From Marinobacter sediminum (GTDB lineage: Bacteria; Pseudomonadota; Gammaproteobacteria; Pseudomonadales; Oleiphilaceae), in the NCBI RefSeq assembly GCF_023657445.1, contig NZ_JAGTWY010000001.1, positions 3,596,001 through 3,660,000 on the forward strand: a stretch of DNA of 64,000 nucleotides, given 5' to 3'. Position numbers and translations under genes: made by a program. Shown here piece by piece: positions 47,763 through 55,940 of the stretch (position 1 is its first letter; each line of letters starts with the position of its first letter). The notes under the pieces were generated by a model, which ran no database searches, was not told where the DNA came from, and saw only the letters and a program-made list of their open reading frames with translations.

Positions 47763-48182
47763 TCACTTCGCTTCTATTCGGATGAGCGCTGCCCGAATCT
47801 GATCAGGAATTGCGGTTGGCGAGTTTGTCTCCTGATCAACAAAAACGTGGACCACTTGCCCGAGGGCTGCCGCTTCGTTTTCGCCTGCTTTAAAAATACC
47901 GAGTTCGTAAGTCACGGAACTGTTTCCGGTCTTGGCAACTCGCAGACCGGCTTCAATGGCATCAGGGTAGGCGACCGGTTTGCGGAACTGACAGTTTGAA
48001 CTGACGACAAACCCCACGACGGTCGCAGAATGGATGTCTAGGCCGCCTTCCTCGATGAGGTAGCGGTTGATGGCAGAATCGAAGTAGGAGTAGTAGGTGA
48101 CATTGTTTACATGGCCATACACATCATTGTCCATCCACCGGGTACTGATGGCATAGAAAACCTGAAAATCGCTTCGCTCCAC
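47763..48182 (-). CDS. Acyl-CoA thioesterase, YbgC/FadM-like hotdog protein
   Basis: This 139-residue protein has the hotdog motif TRWMDNDVYGHVNNVTYYSYFDSAI, with the catalytic Asp in DNDVYGH, followed by SNCQFRKPVAYPDAIEAGLRV. It hydrolyses acyl-CoA. It lies downstream of the aldehyde dehydrogenase gene on the same strand but is separated by a hairpin, so it may be independent. Confidence 0.85.
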   Translation of the reverse strand: MERSDFQVFYAISTRWMDNDVYGHVNNVTYYSYFDSAINRYLIEEGGLDIHSATVVGFVVSSNCQFRKPVAYPDAIEAGLRVAKTGNSSVTYELGIFKAGENEAAALGQVVHVFVDQETNSPTAIPDQIRAALIRIEAK

Positions 48183-48208
48183 GTAGGCTCTCCTCTGGTG
48201 AGTTAAGG

Positions 48209-48238
48209 GGCTCCGCGGCGATTCTGTGCCGCGGAGCC
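48209..48238 (-). terminator. Possible terminator hairpin after the aldehyde dehydrogenase gene
   Basis: An 11-bp GC-rich stem (GGCTCCGCGGC / GCCGCGGAGCC) with an 8-base loop lies 18 bases after the stop. Only a weak CCTTAAC follows on the minus strand, so it may stabilise the transcript end rather than terminate alone. Confidence 0.5.
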
Positions 48239-48256
48239 TCGAGTGTCGCCGGCCAG

Positions 48257-49726
48257 TTAACGCATGCCGCCAAGGCAGAGGTATTTCAGTTCCATATACT
48301 CATCCAGGCCGTAATGAGAGCCCTCGCGGCCCAGGCCACTCTCTTTGACGCCGCCGAAGGGAGCAACTTCGGTGGAGATAATGCCTTCATTCACACCGAT
48401 CATGCCGGACTCGAGCGCTTCGGCAACGTGCCAGACCCGGTGAATGTCGTTGCTGTAGAAGTAGGCCGAAAGACCAAATTCGGAATCATTGGCCATGGCA
48501 ATGGCATCCTCTTCGGTCTCAAACCGGAACAGGGGAGCGACCGGGCCAAAGGTTTCTTCGCTCGCGATCAGCATGTCCTGAGTGGCACCGGTCAGAATGG
48601 TCGGCTCGAAGAAGGTCCCGCCCAGAGCATGCGGCTGGCCACCCAGGGCGACTTTGGCGCCCTTGGAGGTGGCGTCGGCAATGTGCCGCTTCACTTTGTC
48701 CAGCGCAGCTTCGTTGATCAGCGGTCCCTGCTGGGTATCGCCCTCCAGACCGGCACCGACTACCATCTTGCCAACGGCAACCTTCAGTTTCTCGACGAAG
48801 GCATCGTAAACGCCGGATTGCACATACACCCGGTTTGCGCACACACAGGTCTGGCCCGTATTGCGGTATTTGGAGGCCATCAGGCCGGCAACAGCGGCAT
48901 CAAGGTCGGCATCATCAAAGACAATGAATGGTGCGTTGCCACCCAGTTCCAGGCTGACTTTCTTGACGGTATCGCTGGCCTGGCGCATCAACTGCTTTCC
49001 AACGGGTGTGGAGCCGGTGAAGGATACTTTCCGGACAATGGGGTTGCCCGTTAATTCACCACCGACTGCCACCGCGTTGGGTTTTGAACAGGTGACAACA
49101 TTGATAAGCCCGGCCGGAATCCCTGCCTGTTCCGCGAGTGCCGTGATGGCAAGCGCGGACAGTGGCGTATCCTCTGCCGGCTTGATCACAACCGGGCAGC
49201 CTGCTGCGAGTGCCGGTGCGACCTTTCGGGTGATCATGGCTATCGGGAAGTTCCAGGGTGTAATTGCGGCAACCACGCCAATTGGCTGCTTGATCACGAC
49301 GATGCGCTTGTCCTTGCCGTGACCGGGGATGACGTCTCCGTAAGCACGCTTGGCCTCTTCCGCGAACCATTCGATAAAGCTGGCGCCATAGCCGACTTCA
49401 CCGCGGGATTCCGCCAGGGGTTTGCCCTGTTCGGCGGTCATCAGGCGGGCCAGGTCTTCCTGGTTCTCCATCAAGAGGTTGAACCATTTCCGGAGGATGT
49501 TGGCCCGCTCCTTGGCTGGTGTGGAGCGCCAGGCTGGCCACGCCGCCTCGGCGGCCTCAATGGCTATCCGGGTGTCGGTATCGTCCATGTCCGGAACATT
49601 GGTCAGGTGCTCACCGTTGGCCGGATTGGTAATCTCAAAGGTCTTGCCTGAACCTGCTGTTGTCCACTGACCATTGATATAGGCACGATCGCGCAGGAGA
49701 TCCGGATTTTTAAGCTCAAGAGACAT
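48257..49726 (-). CDS. gabD: NAD(P)-dependent aldehyde dehydrogenase, succinate-semialdehyde type
   Basis: This 489-residue enzyme carries TPWNFPIAMITRK, SLELGGNAPFIVF with the catalytic Glu, and NTGQTCVCANR with the active Cys. Its overall sequence most resembles succinate-semialdehyde dehydrogenase GabD. In this operon, after a Liv-type transporter and an iron alcohol dehydrogenase, it could oxidise the aldehyde made there: succinate semialdehyde if 4-hydroxybutyrate is the substrate, or a short aldehyde otherwise. GAGG is 6 bases before ATG 49726. No GABA transaminase is present. Confidence 0.87.
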   Translation of the reverse strand: MSLELKNPDLLRDRAYINGQWTTAGSGKTFEITNPANGEHLTNVPDMDDTDTRIAIEAAEAAWPAWRSTPAKERANILRKWFNLLMENQEDLARLMTAEQGKPLAESRGEVGYGASFIEWFAEEAKRAYGDVIPGHGKDKRIVVIKQPIGVVAAITPWNFPIAMITRKVAPALAAGCPVVIKPAEDTPLSALAITALAEQAGIPAGLINVVTCSKPNAVAVGGELTGNPIVRKVSFTGSTPVGKQLMRQASDTVKKVSLELGGNAPFIVFDDADLDAAVAGLMASKYRNTGQTCVCANRVYVQSGVYDAFVEKLKVAVGKMVVGAGLEGDTQQGPLINEAALDKVKRHIADATSKGAKVALGGQPHALGGTFFEPTILTGATQDMLIASEETFGPVAPLFRFETEEDAIAMANDSEFGLSAYFYSNDIHRVWHVAEALESGMIGVNEGIISTEVAPFGGVKESGLGREGSHYGLDEYMELKYLCLGGMR

Positions 49727-49813
49727 AACTAACCTCAATAAAAAGGCGCTGCCGCAGCTGGGCGACTGCGCCTGAAGGGGAACCGTTAGGCGCCCGAATG
49801 ACGGGCAGCTGTT

Positions 49814-50971
49814 TCAGAATGCGGCTTGGTAGACGGCCAATGCGTCAGCTTCCGAGACCTCTCTCGGATTGTTCACCAGTAATCGGGCCTGTTTCATGGC
49901 ATCCGCGGCCATGACCGAGAGATCGGATTCGCCAATACCAACCTCGCGCAAAGTTTGCTCAAGTCCAAGCTCCGCACTCAGTGCTTCAAGACGATTGATG
50001 AACTGGTCAACCCGTTGTTCTTTCGGGACAGAGGCCAGGTCCGGGAAAGCATCTGGTGCCAGGGTAGCGTAGGCATCGGCGCAGGCACTGGCGTTAAAAC
50101 GCATGACATGGGGTAGTACCAATGCATTGGAGAGGCCATGCGGCACGTGGAAAATACCACCGATCGGATAAGCCAGTGCATGCACGGCTGCTACCGGCGA
50201 GTTAGCAAAGGCTTGTCCGGCCAGCATGGCGCCCAATAGCATGTCGGAGCGCGCCTGAACATTATCGCCTTCTTTGACCGCGGCTTCAATGTTGGCACCG
50301 AGCAATCGAAGGGCTTCACGGGCCAGCGCGCGCGACACCGGGTTGTTGTTCGCCGATGCGGAGGTATAGCTCTCAATGGCGTGAACCATGGCGTCGATGC
50401 CTGTTGCCGCAGTTACCGGAGCTGGCAGCCCAAGGGTCAGCTCGGCATCCAGCAGGGCAATGTCCGGCAGTAATTGCGGTGCCACCACACCTTTCTTCTC
50501 GGTTTCACCGACGGTGATGATAGAAATCGGGGTGACTTCCGAGCCTGTGCCCGCGGTGGTAGGAATCTGGATCAGCGGAAGTCTCTGGCCCTTGGCCTGT
50601 CCAACGCCATAAACATCCTCCAGGTTTTCGCCCCCTCCGATCAAAAGCGCGATCAGCTTGGCGACGTCCATGGAGGAGCCCCCGCCGAATCCGATAACAC
50701 CGTCGATGTTTGCTGCCCGTGCTTCTGCAAGGGCGGCCTCCACGACGGCGACGGGCGGGTCGGCAACAACGCCATCGAAGACGCGATAGTGCACACCGGC
50801 CTGATCCAGAGAGTCGGTTGCGGCGCTCAATAAGCCTGCCTTGATCAGACCCGGATCGGTCACCAACAGAACGCTGTGGCCAATCTGCTCACTTACAATG
50901 GCACCAAGACGTTTGATGGATCCCGGTTCGCAAATGACACTCTTGGTCGTGTTAAAGGTAAATGCTGTCAT
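49814..50971 (-). CDS. Iron-containing alcohol dehydrogenase
   Basis: This 385-residue protein is a group III dehydrogenase: GFGGGSSMDVAKLIALL (nucleotide loop), IPTTAGTGSEVTPISII, and the iron ligands in GIDAMVHAIESY and HALAYPIGGIFHVPHG. The family includes EutG, 1,3-propanediol and 4-hydroxybutyrate dehydrogenases. The gene lies 9 bases after the Liv ATPase and before an aldehyde dehydrogenase, so it likely oxidises the imported alcohol. Which one is not determined. Confidence 0.9.
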   Translation of the reverse strand: MTAFTFNTTKSVICEPGSIKRLGAIVSEQIGHSVLLVTDPGLIKAGLLSAATDSLDQAGVHYRVFDGVVADPPVAVVEAALAEARAANIDGVIGFGGGSSMDVAKLIALLIGGGENLEDVYGVGQAKGQRLPLIQIPTTAGTGSEVTPISIITVGETEKKGVVAPQLLPDIALLDAELTLGLPAPVTAATGIDAMVHAIESYTSASANNNPVSRALAREALRLLGANIEAAVKEGDNVQARSDMLLGAMLAGQAFANSPVAAVHALAYPIGGIFHVPHGLSNALVLPHVMRFNASACADAYATLAPDAFPDLASVPKEQRVDQFINRLEALSAELGLEQTLREVGIGESDLSVMAADAMKQARLLVNNPREVSEADALAVYQAAF

Positions 50972-50980
50972 GATTCTCTC

Positions 50981-51637
50981 CTAGGTCAGAGACGCCAATG
51001 GCTCAACGCTGCCCCGTTCGATCTGAAAGGCTTTGTCGACCAGGTCTGCAGAATGTGACTGGTCCGACTCTGACAGTAACACGGTCAGCCCTTCATCTTT
51101 GAGTGTGCTTAAAACACTGACAAGTCGCCGCGACAGAGCTGGAGCCACGCCCTCAAACGGTTCGTCCAGTAGCAACAGGTGGGTTCCCGTCATCATGGCC
51201 CTGGCCAGTGCCACCAGTTTTTGCTGGCCACCGGATAACTGTAACGCACGGCGATCCGAAAAAGCTTCGACTTCTGGCATCATTTCATAAATCCAGGCCA
51301 GTCGGGCTTCGGCGTTATTCAGCTTGCAGGCCCATGCCGGTGCCATGATGTTTTCTTCTACCGTAAGATCCGGCACCAGGCGACGATCTTCCGGCATGTA
51401 GCCGATCGACATGCCCGCGCGCTCGAAAGAGCCCTTTTTGGTCATGTCGGTGCCATCAATGATGACCTGCCCGGATTTTGGCTTGAGCAAACCCATGATT
51501 GAGCGCAGTGAGGTGGTCTTGCCGGCACCGTTGCGGCCAATCAGGCCGACCATAGAGCCTTTGCTAACCGAGAAGCTGACATCACGGAGAATGGTGGTGC
51601 CGGCTATTTCCGTGGTTACGTTCTTGAGTTCAAGCAT
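50981..51637 (-). CDS. livF: ABC transporter ATP-binding protein, LivF-like
   Basis: This 218-residue ATPase has Walker A GRNGAGKTT, signature LSGGQQKLVALARAM and Walker B LLLDEPFEGVAP, the LivF ending. I chose ATG 51637 because AGGAG lies 7 bases before it; it overlaps the end of the LivG-like gene by 8 bases. It is one of two ATPases of this importer. Confidence 0.9.
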   Translation of the reverse strand: MLELKNVTTEIAGTTILRDVSFSVSKGSMVGLIGRNGAGKTTSLRSIMGLLKPKSGQVIIDGTDMTKKGSFERAGMSIGYMPEDRRLVPDLTVEENIMAPAWACKLNNAEARLAWIYEMMPEVEAFSDRRALQLSGGQQKLVALARAMMTGTHLLLLDEPFEGVAPALSRRLVSVLSTLKDEGLTVLLSESDQSHSADLVDKAFQIERGSVEPLASLT

Positions 51638-52427
51638 GGCCGGACTCCTGTTTGCTGGCGGACTCTTCGTCACTCAGATCCAAGTGGTGGCCCACAACCA
51701 GTTCCTGCACCTTGGGATCTGACAGGACCTTGTGGGTGGGGCCATCGGCCAGAACGCGGCCGTCGTAGAACGCCAACACCCGGTCGGCATAACGCAGAAC
51801 CACTTCCATATCATGTTCCACGAACAGGGTGGCGGCGTCACTCTTGCGTACCGCGGCCATGACGGTGTCCATGAGGATGAATTTGTCCTCAACGGCGACA
51901 CCGGATGTGGGCTCGTCCAGCAGCATCAGGCCGGGGTCCGATAACATGGCCATGGCGATATCAAGGAGCTTGCGGACGCCCTGTGGCAGCGTTGATACAA
52001 CTTCATCGGCGTAGTTGTCGATCTCATATTCACGCAGCACCGCATGGGCTTTTTCAATCTTGTCAGCGGATCGCAGGGGTTTCAGGAAACTGAGCTTGCG
52101 ATCTACGGAAAAGCCGAAAGCGATCAGCATGTTATCCAGGACGGTCAGTTCCTGGAACAGCTGGGCGACCTGGAAGGAGCGACCGACACCGGCCAGCGAC
52201 ACCTCCCTGGGGGATTTTCCGATAATTGATTGGCCCCGTACGAGGATATCGCCGCCTGAGGGTTGGATGTATCCGGTCACCATGTTGATAAAGGTGGTTT
52301 TGCCCGCACCGTTTGAGCCGATAACCCCGACGATTTCACCACTGTTGAGTTCGACATTGATATCGGTCGCAGCAGTGACAGCACCGAAGGTTCTTTCCAG
52401 GTTGACCGTTTTCAGTAAAGCGCTCAT
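51630..52427 (-). CDS. livG: ABC transporter ATP-binding protein, LivG-like
   Basis: This 265-residue ATPase has Walker A GSNGAGKTT, the LivG stretch GVGRSFQVAQLFQELTVLDNM, and Walker B LMLLDEPTSGVA followed by FVEHDMEVV. The ABC signature is unusual: STLPQGVRKLLDIAMAM replaces the common LSYGQQ form. It overlaps the LivM-like gene by 4 bases and the LivF-like gene by 8 bases. Confidence 0.9.
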   Translation of the reverse strand: MSALLKTVNLERTFGAVTAATDINVELNSGEIVGVIGSNGAGKTTFINMVTGYIQPSGGDILVRGQSIIGKSPREVSLAGVGRSFQVAQLFQELTVLDNMLIAFGFSVDRKLSFLKPLRSADKIEKAHAVLREYEIDNYADEVVSTLPQGVRKLLDIAMAMLSDPGLMLLDEPTSGVAVEDKFILMDTVMAAVRKSDAATLFVEHDMEVVLRYADRVLAFYDGRVLADGPTHKVLSDPKVQELVVGHHLDLSDEESASKQESGHA

Positions 52428-53374
52428 GTGGTTTTCCTCGCTTTCTTGTTCTGGAATCGTTCAACCAGTGACCAGAGGCCGGAAGGCATGAACAGGATGA
52501 TCGCCAGCAGTGCGAAACCGAGAATCATTTGCCAGGTGTAAGGAGCAACGGCGAACGCGTAGGTGCGCAGGGCTTCGAACAACACCGCGGCAATGATCGG
52601 CGCTGCGACGTGTGCGGTGCCGCCCATCAAGGCAATAAAGACGAACTCGCCGGAGGTGGTCCAGTACGCCATTTCCGGATCGACATGGCCACTGACCAGC
52701 GCGGTGACGGTACCACCGATGGCGGCCAACCCTGCGGCGATGATGTATTTGACGTAGACGATCTTGAACACCGAACCGCCGAGATACTCCAGACGGATCT
52801 CGTTCTCCCGGACCGCTTCACCTGCGTAACCGGAAAGCGACTTGAGGTAACGCCAGGCCAGAATGCCGAGGCTGAAGACCAGGAACACGGCAACGGCCAG
52901 CACCAGATCCGACGCAGCTTCCGGCCCCGGGGCCCAGCCCAGCAAACTCGGATTGGCAACGTTGAAACCATCGGTTGAGCCCAGCACCTGGTTACGCACC
53001 AGCAGTCCGTACAGAATCATGGAAAAGGCCATTGAAAACATGGCAAAGAAGATTTCCCGGTACCGGCACAGCAGTAGCCCGATGGTGGCGGCTATGGCAA
53101 CGCTGACGCTGACTGAAGCCAGCAGTATCAGAAGTACATCGGTAACTTCGGCGAACTGGGTCAGCATGCCGGTAACGTAGGCGCCCACACAGTAGTAAAG
53201 GCCCTGGCCAAAGGACACCAGTCCTGCCCGCATCAGCAGTACCAGGCCGAGAACCACGAGGCCTTTGCCCATGGCAATGGTGAACAGGTAGGACATCCAG
53301 TTTGGCAACAGCAGACCACCCGTGAGGGTGGCAAGCCCGAGGATACATAGCAGCGCTAGGGATCTTTTACTCAT
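52424..53374 (-). CDS. livM: ABC transporter permease, LivM-like
   Basis: This 316-residue permease has about eight to ten hydrophobic segments and the family stretch GLVSFGQGLYYCVGAYVTGML. SGYAGEAVRENEIRLEYLGG is the cytoplasmic EAA-like loop facing the ATPases. It overlaps the LivH-like stop by 1 base and the LivG-like start by 4 bases. Confidence 0.9.
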   Translation of the reverse strand: MSKRSLALLCILGLATLTGGLLLPNWMSYLFTIAMGKGLVVLGLVLLMRAGLVSFGQGLYYCVGAYVTGMLTQFAEVTDVLLILLASVSVSVAIAATIGLLLCRYREIFFAMFSMAFSMILYGLLVRNQVLGSTDGFNVANPSLLGWAPGPEAASDLVLAVAVFLVFSLGILAWRYLKSLSGYAGEAVRENEIRLEYLGGSVFKIVYVKYIIAAGLAAIGGTVTALVSGHVDPEMAYWTTSGEFVFIALMGGTAHVAAPIIAAVLFEALRTYAFAVAPYTWQMILGFALLAIILFMPSGLWSLVERFQNKKARKTT

Positions 53375-54270
53375 TAGATTTTCCTCGCGTTGGCAACGGC
53401 AAACAGGCCCTGCGGACGAAATGCCAGTACCAGGCCCATAACTGCGTAGATAACGAACAGTTCAACTTGCGGGTAAAGGTGTACCGCGGTGGCACGGGCC
53501 ATACCCACGATCAGGGCGCCAACCAGGGCTCCGGAAATACTGCCCAGGCCACCGATAACCACCACGGCGAAGGCAAGCACAATCACCTCGATCCCCATAC
53601 CCGGAACCACGGACAGTCCGGGAGCGGTCAGTGCACCGGCCAGTGCACCAATGCCGGCACCGATCAGGAAGGTAATGGTGAAAATTTTGGATACATTGAT
53701 CCCCAGTGCCCCGGCAATTTCGCGATCATGGATGACCACTCGAAGCAGCTTTCCGTTCTGTGTGCGGTTGAGTCCATACCAGAGCGCAAGCCCGATAAGG
53801 ATGCTCACACCAATCAGCATGAAGTCGTAGTTGGCGAACGACAGCCCCATGAATTGCGTTCTTCCCAGCAGGGTGTAGGGCTGGTAGGCAAAATAGGGTT
53901 CAACACCCCAAATCAGTTTGATGGCGTCTTCCATGATCAACAGGACGGCATAAGTCACAAGAATCATGACCACTTCGTCTCGACCGTACATGAAGCGCAA
54001 TAAGCCGCGTTCCACCAGCAGGCCAACGGTGACGCCGGCCACCAGGGCTGAGCTAATCAATACGACGAAGCTGAACCAGGGCACGGAACCGGTGGAGAAA
54101 TACCAGCCCACCATGGCCGCGCCGGAATAGGCGCCCAAGGCGTAGAAACTGCCGTGGGACATGTTAAGGATACGCATGACCCCGTAAATCAACGTGAGGC
54201 CGGCGGAAATGATAAACAGCCAGGACGCGTAGACCGAGCCATCCACCAGGATTGCTAGAAGTTGTTTCAT
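53374..54270 (-). CDS. livH: ABC transporter permease, LivH-like
   Basis: This 298-residue permease has the LivH start LVDGSVYASWLFIISAGLTLIYG and MRILNMSHGSFYALGAY, then GSISGALVGALIVGMA. I chose ATG 54270, 7 bases after GGGAG; a longer frame to 54363 would run into an intercistronic hairpin. It is the first membrane gene after the binding protein. Confidence 0.88.
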   Translation of the reverse strand: MKQLLAILVDGSVYASWLFIISAGLTLIYGVMRILNMSHGSFYALGAYSGAAMVGWYFSTGSVPWFSFVVLISSALVAGVTVGLLVERGLLRFMYGRDEVVMILVTYAVLLIMEDAIKLIWGVEPYFAYQPYTLLGRTQFMGLSFANYDFMLIGVSILIGLALWYGLNRTQNGKLLRVVIHDREIAGALGINVSKIFTITFLIGAGIGALAGALTAPGLSVVPGMGIEVIVLAFAVVVIGGLGSISGALVGALIVGMARATAVHLYPQVELFVIYAVMGLVLAFRPQGLFAVANARKI

Positions 54271-54357
54271 CTGAATACTCCCGATTCTTTGCACGGCCCT
54301 TGTTGCCCAATCGTGCACTGAATAGGGTCGGAGCAGGGGTGAAAGATTATTGGGTAA

Positions 54358-54394
54358 ACTCACCGGAGAACCCCGATCGGGGCCTCCGGTGAGT
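54358..54394 (-). promoter_or_regulatory. Intercistronic hairpin between the Liv binding protein and LivH-like permease
   Basis: An 11-bp stem (ACTCACCGGAG / CTCCGGTGAGT) surrounds an inner palindrome (CCCCGATCGGGG). It begins 20 bases after the binding-protein stop and no T-run follows. Placement mirrors the teaA/teaB hairpin and suggests that binding protein is made in excess over permease. Confidence 0.65.
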
Positions 54395-54414
54395 CTTGTG
54401 CTAGGTCATTGCGA

Positions 54415-55695
54415 TCAGTTGCACTCAGCGCCTGGCATGCCGGCCTGAATCCACTCGACGGTTTCAGTACCTTCCGGCGGATTTACGCAGTCAGCCGCGT
54501 AACGGGTGATGTCGGTGAAAGTGATTTCGCCGTCAACCCGCTTGAGGCGGCCATAAACCATCTCGGTAGCGGCCTGGTGGCCCTTGCCACGGTTCATTTC
54601 AACCTTGCCACCCGGGCCTTCAAACACGAGGCCTTCAAACGAGGAGATGACGTCTTCGGTGGAAGCGCCAACACCGGCTTTGTCCTGGGCAAGCTTGAGG
54701 CCGATAAGGGCATGTGCCATGTGGTAAGCGGGGAAGGTGGGAGGTGTACCAAAGCGCTCGGTGAACTCGGTCTGGAACCAGGTATTCAGTTCACTCTCAG
54801 GTGCGAACGGGCCGAACGGGCCACGGGCACCGATGATGGCGCCGTCAGGCAGGTGCTCGCCCAGGCTGTTCAGCGCGGTCTCACCGGCTGTGAAAATCAA
54901 CTGGTTGTCTGCCAGCAGGCCCCGGGCTGCAGCCTGCAGCACGAAGGCGTCGGTGTCGCCGCCCCAGAACGAGGTGTGAATGACATCAGCAGAATTTACC
55001 TGCAGGGCGGAAATTTCAGCACCGTACTGACCTGCAAACAGTTTCGGGAACTGCTCGGTGGTGATCTCGATGTCGCCGTCACGCAGAACTTTCAGGGTCT
55101 CAGTGAAATCGCGCCAGCTGTCGTGGCCCCAGGAGTAGTTCTGGTTGATACCTGCAACCGATTGCAGTTCCGGCACGTTGTCGTTTATGTAGCGGGCCGC
55201 AGCGATGTTGTCCATGCTGGCGGTGGAGTGGGTACGGAAGACGTACTTGTAATCGGCTTCCTCGAACACACGGGGCGTCCCGCAGTCGAACAGTACGGTC
55301 AGCATTTTCAGCTCTTCAGCAACCGCAGGAATGGCGAGGCAGTCGCCTGAAGAAATATAGCCGACGACGGCATCGACACCATCGCGCTGGACCAGGTTAC
55401 GGAATTCAGAAGTTTGCTTGGTGGCGCCACCGGCTTCATCCACATAAACCGGAGTGATCATACGACCGTCAATGCCTTTGCCTTCGATCGGGGCAGGCAG
55501 GGTTCCGTCGTTGATGGCCTCGATGACAAGGTCAGCGGCGTTCTTGGCGGGAATCCCGAAGGGGCCGGATGCAGCACCGGAAAGAAAGGTAACGAGGCCC
55601 AGTTTGTATTCTTCGGCGGCGTGCGCACTGAGGCTCAGCCCACCTGTTGTAATGGCACAGGCGACCGTCGCTGCGGTCAGCAGAGAGTGTTTCAT
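54415..55695 (-). CDS. ABC transporter substrate-binding protein, Liv/branched-chain type
   Basis: This 426-residue periplasmic protein has a signal peptide (cleavage likely after LSAHA, residue 26) and a type I periplasmic-binding fold: LGLVTFLSGAASGPFGIPAKNAADLVIEA, VVGYISSGDCLAIPAVAEEL and INQNYSWGHDSW. Cysteines at the C-terminus (CVNPP, AECN) may form a disulfide. The ligand is unknown; context suggests an amino-alcohol or hydroxy acid rather than leucine. A sigma-54 promoter drives it. Confidence 0.87.
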   Translation of the reverse strand: MKHSLLTAATVACAITTGGLSLSAHAAEEYKLGLVTFLSGAASGPFGIPAKNAADLVIEAINDGTLPAPIEGKGIDGRMITPVYVDEAGGATKQTSEFRNLVQRDGVDAVVGYISSGDCLAIPAVAEELKMLTVLFDCGTPRVFEEADYKYVFRTHSTASMDNIAAARYINDNVPELQSVAGINQNYSWGHDSWRDFTETLKVLRDGDIEITTEQFPKLFAGQYGAEISALQVNSADVIHTSFWGGDTDAFVLQAAARGLLADNQLIFTAGETALNSLGEHLPDGAIIGARGPFGPFAPESELNTWFQTEFTERFGTPPTFPAYHMAHALIGLKLAQDKAGVGASTEDVISSFEGLVFEGPGGKVEMNRGKGHQAATEMVYGRLKRVDGEITFTDITRYAADCVNPPEGTETVEWIQAGMPGAECN

Positions 55696-55799
55696 TTTTG
55701 GTTCTCCAGACTGTTGTTCTTGTGTCGTATGGTCGGACGACCAGTATTGTTATTTTCTGGTGTCCTGCCCGACGTTCTATCAAGTCGGTACGTGGGCTA

Positions 55800-55815
55800 A
55801 GCAGTACCTGTGCCA
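55800..55815 (-). promoter_or_regulatory. Sigma-54 (-24/-12) promoter of the Liv-type operon
   Basis: The minus strand reads TGGCACAGGTACTGCT. The -24 element is perfect and the -12 element has one deviation (CTGC for TTGC). Transcription would begin near 55788, about 93 bases before the binding-protein start. Confidence 0.75.
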
Positions 55816-55881
55816 GAATGGAGGTGTTTTTATCTTTCTGATTTTAAAGAAGTAAATATTTAACTTTTAACGTGGCTAACG

Positions 55882-55940
55882 AGAATGAGCGGTTTTCGCT
55901 CGTCTCCGGCGAGCGCATTTGAGCGAAAACCGCTCATTCT
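55882..55940. repeat. Perfect 20-bp inverted repeat with two GAGCG-N5-CGCTC palindromes; likely enhancer
   Basis: Arms 55882-55901 and 55921-55940 are exact reverse complements with a 19-base gap. Each arm holds its own palindrome (GAGCG-N5-CGCTC at 55887-55901 and 55921-55935), 34 bases centre to centre. They are about 106 and 140 bases upstream of the predicted sigma-54 start, as expected for enhancer sites of the adjacent NtrC-type regulator. As RNA it would also fold, and may end the upstream operon. Confidence 0.65.

Noticed and set aside
55882-55940. Insertion-sequence terminal repeats or CRISPR repeat
   Set aside because: There is a single inverted pair, the 19-base gap holds no gene, and no transposase or repeated unit is present.
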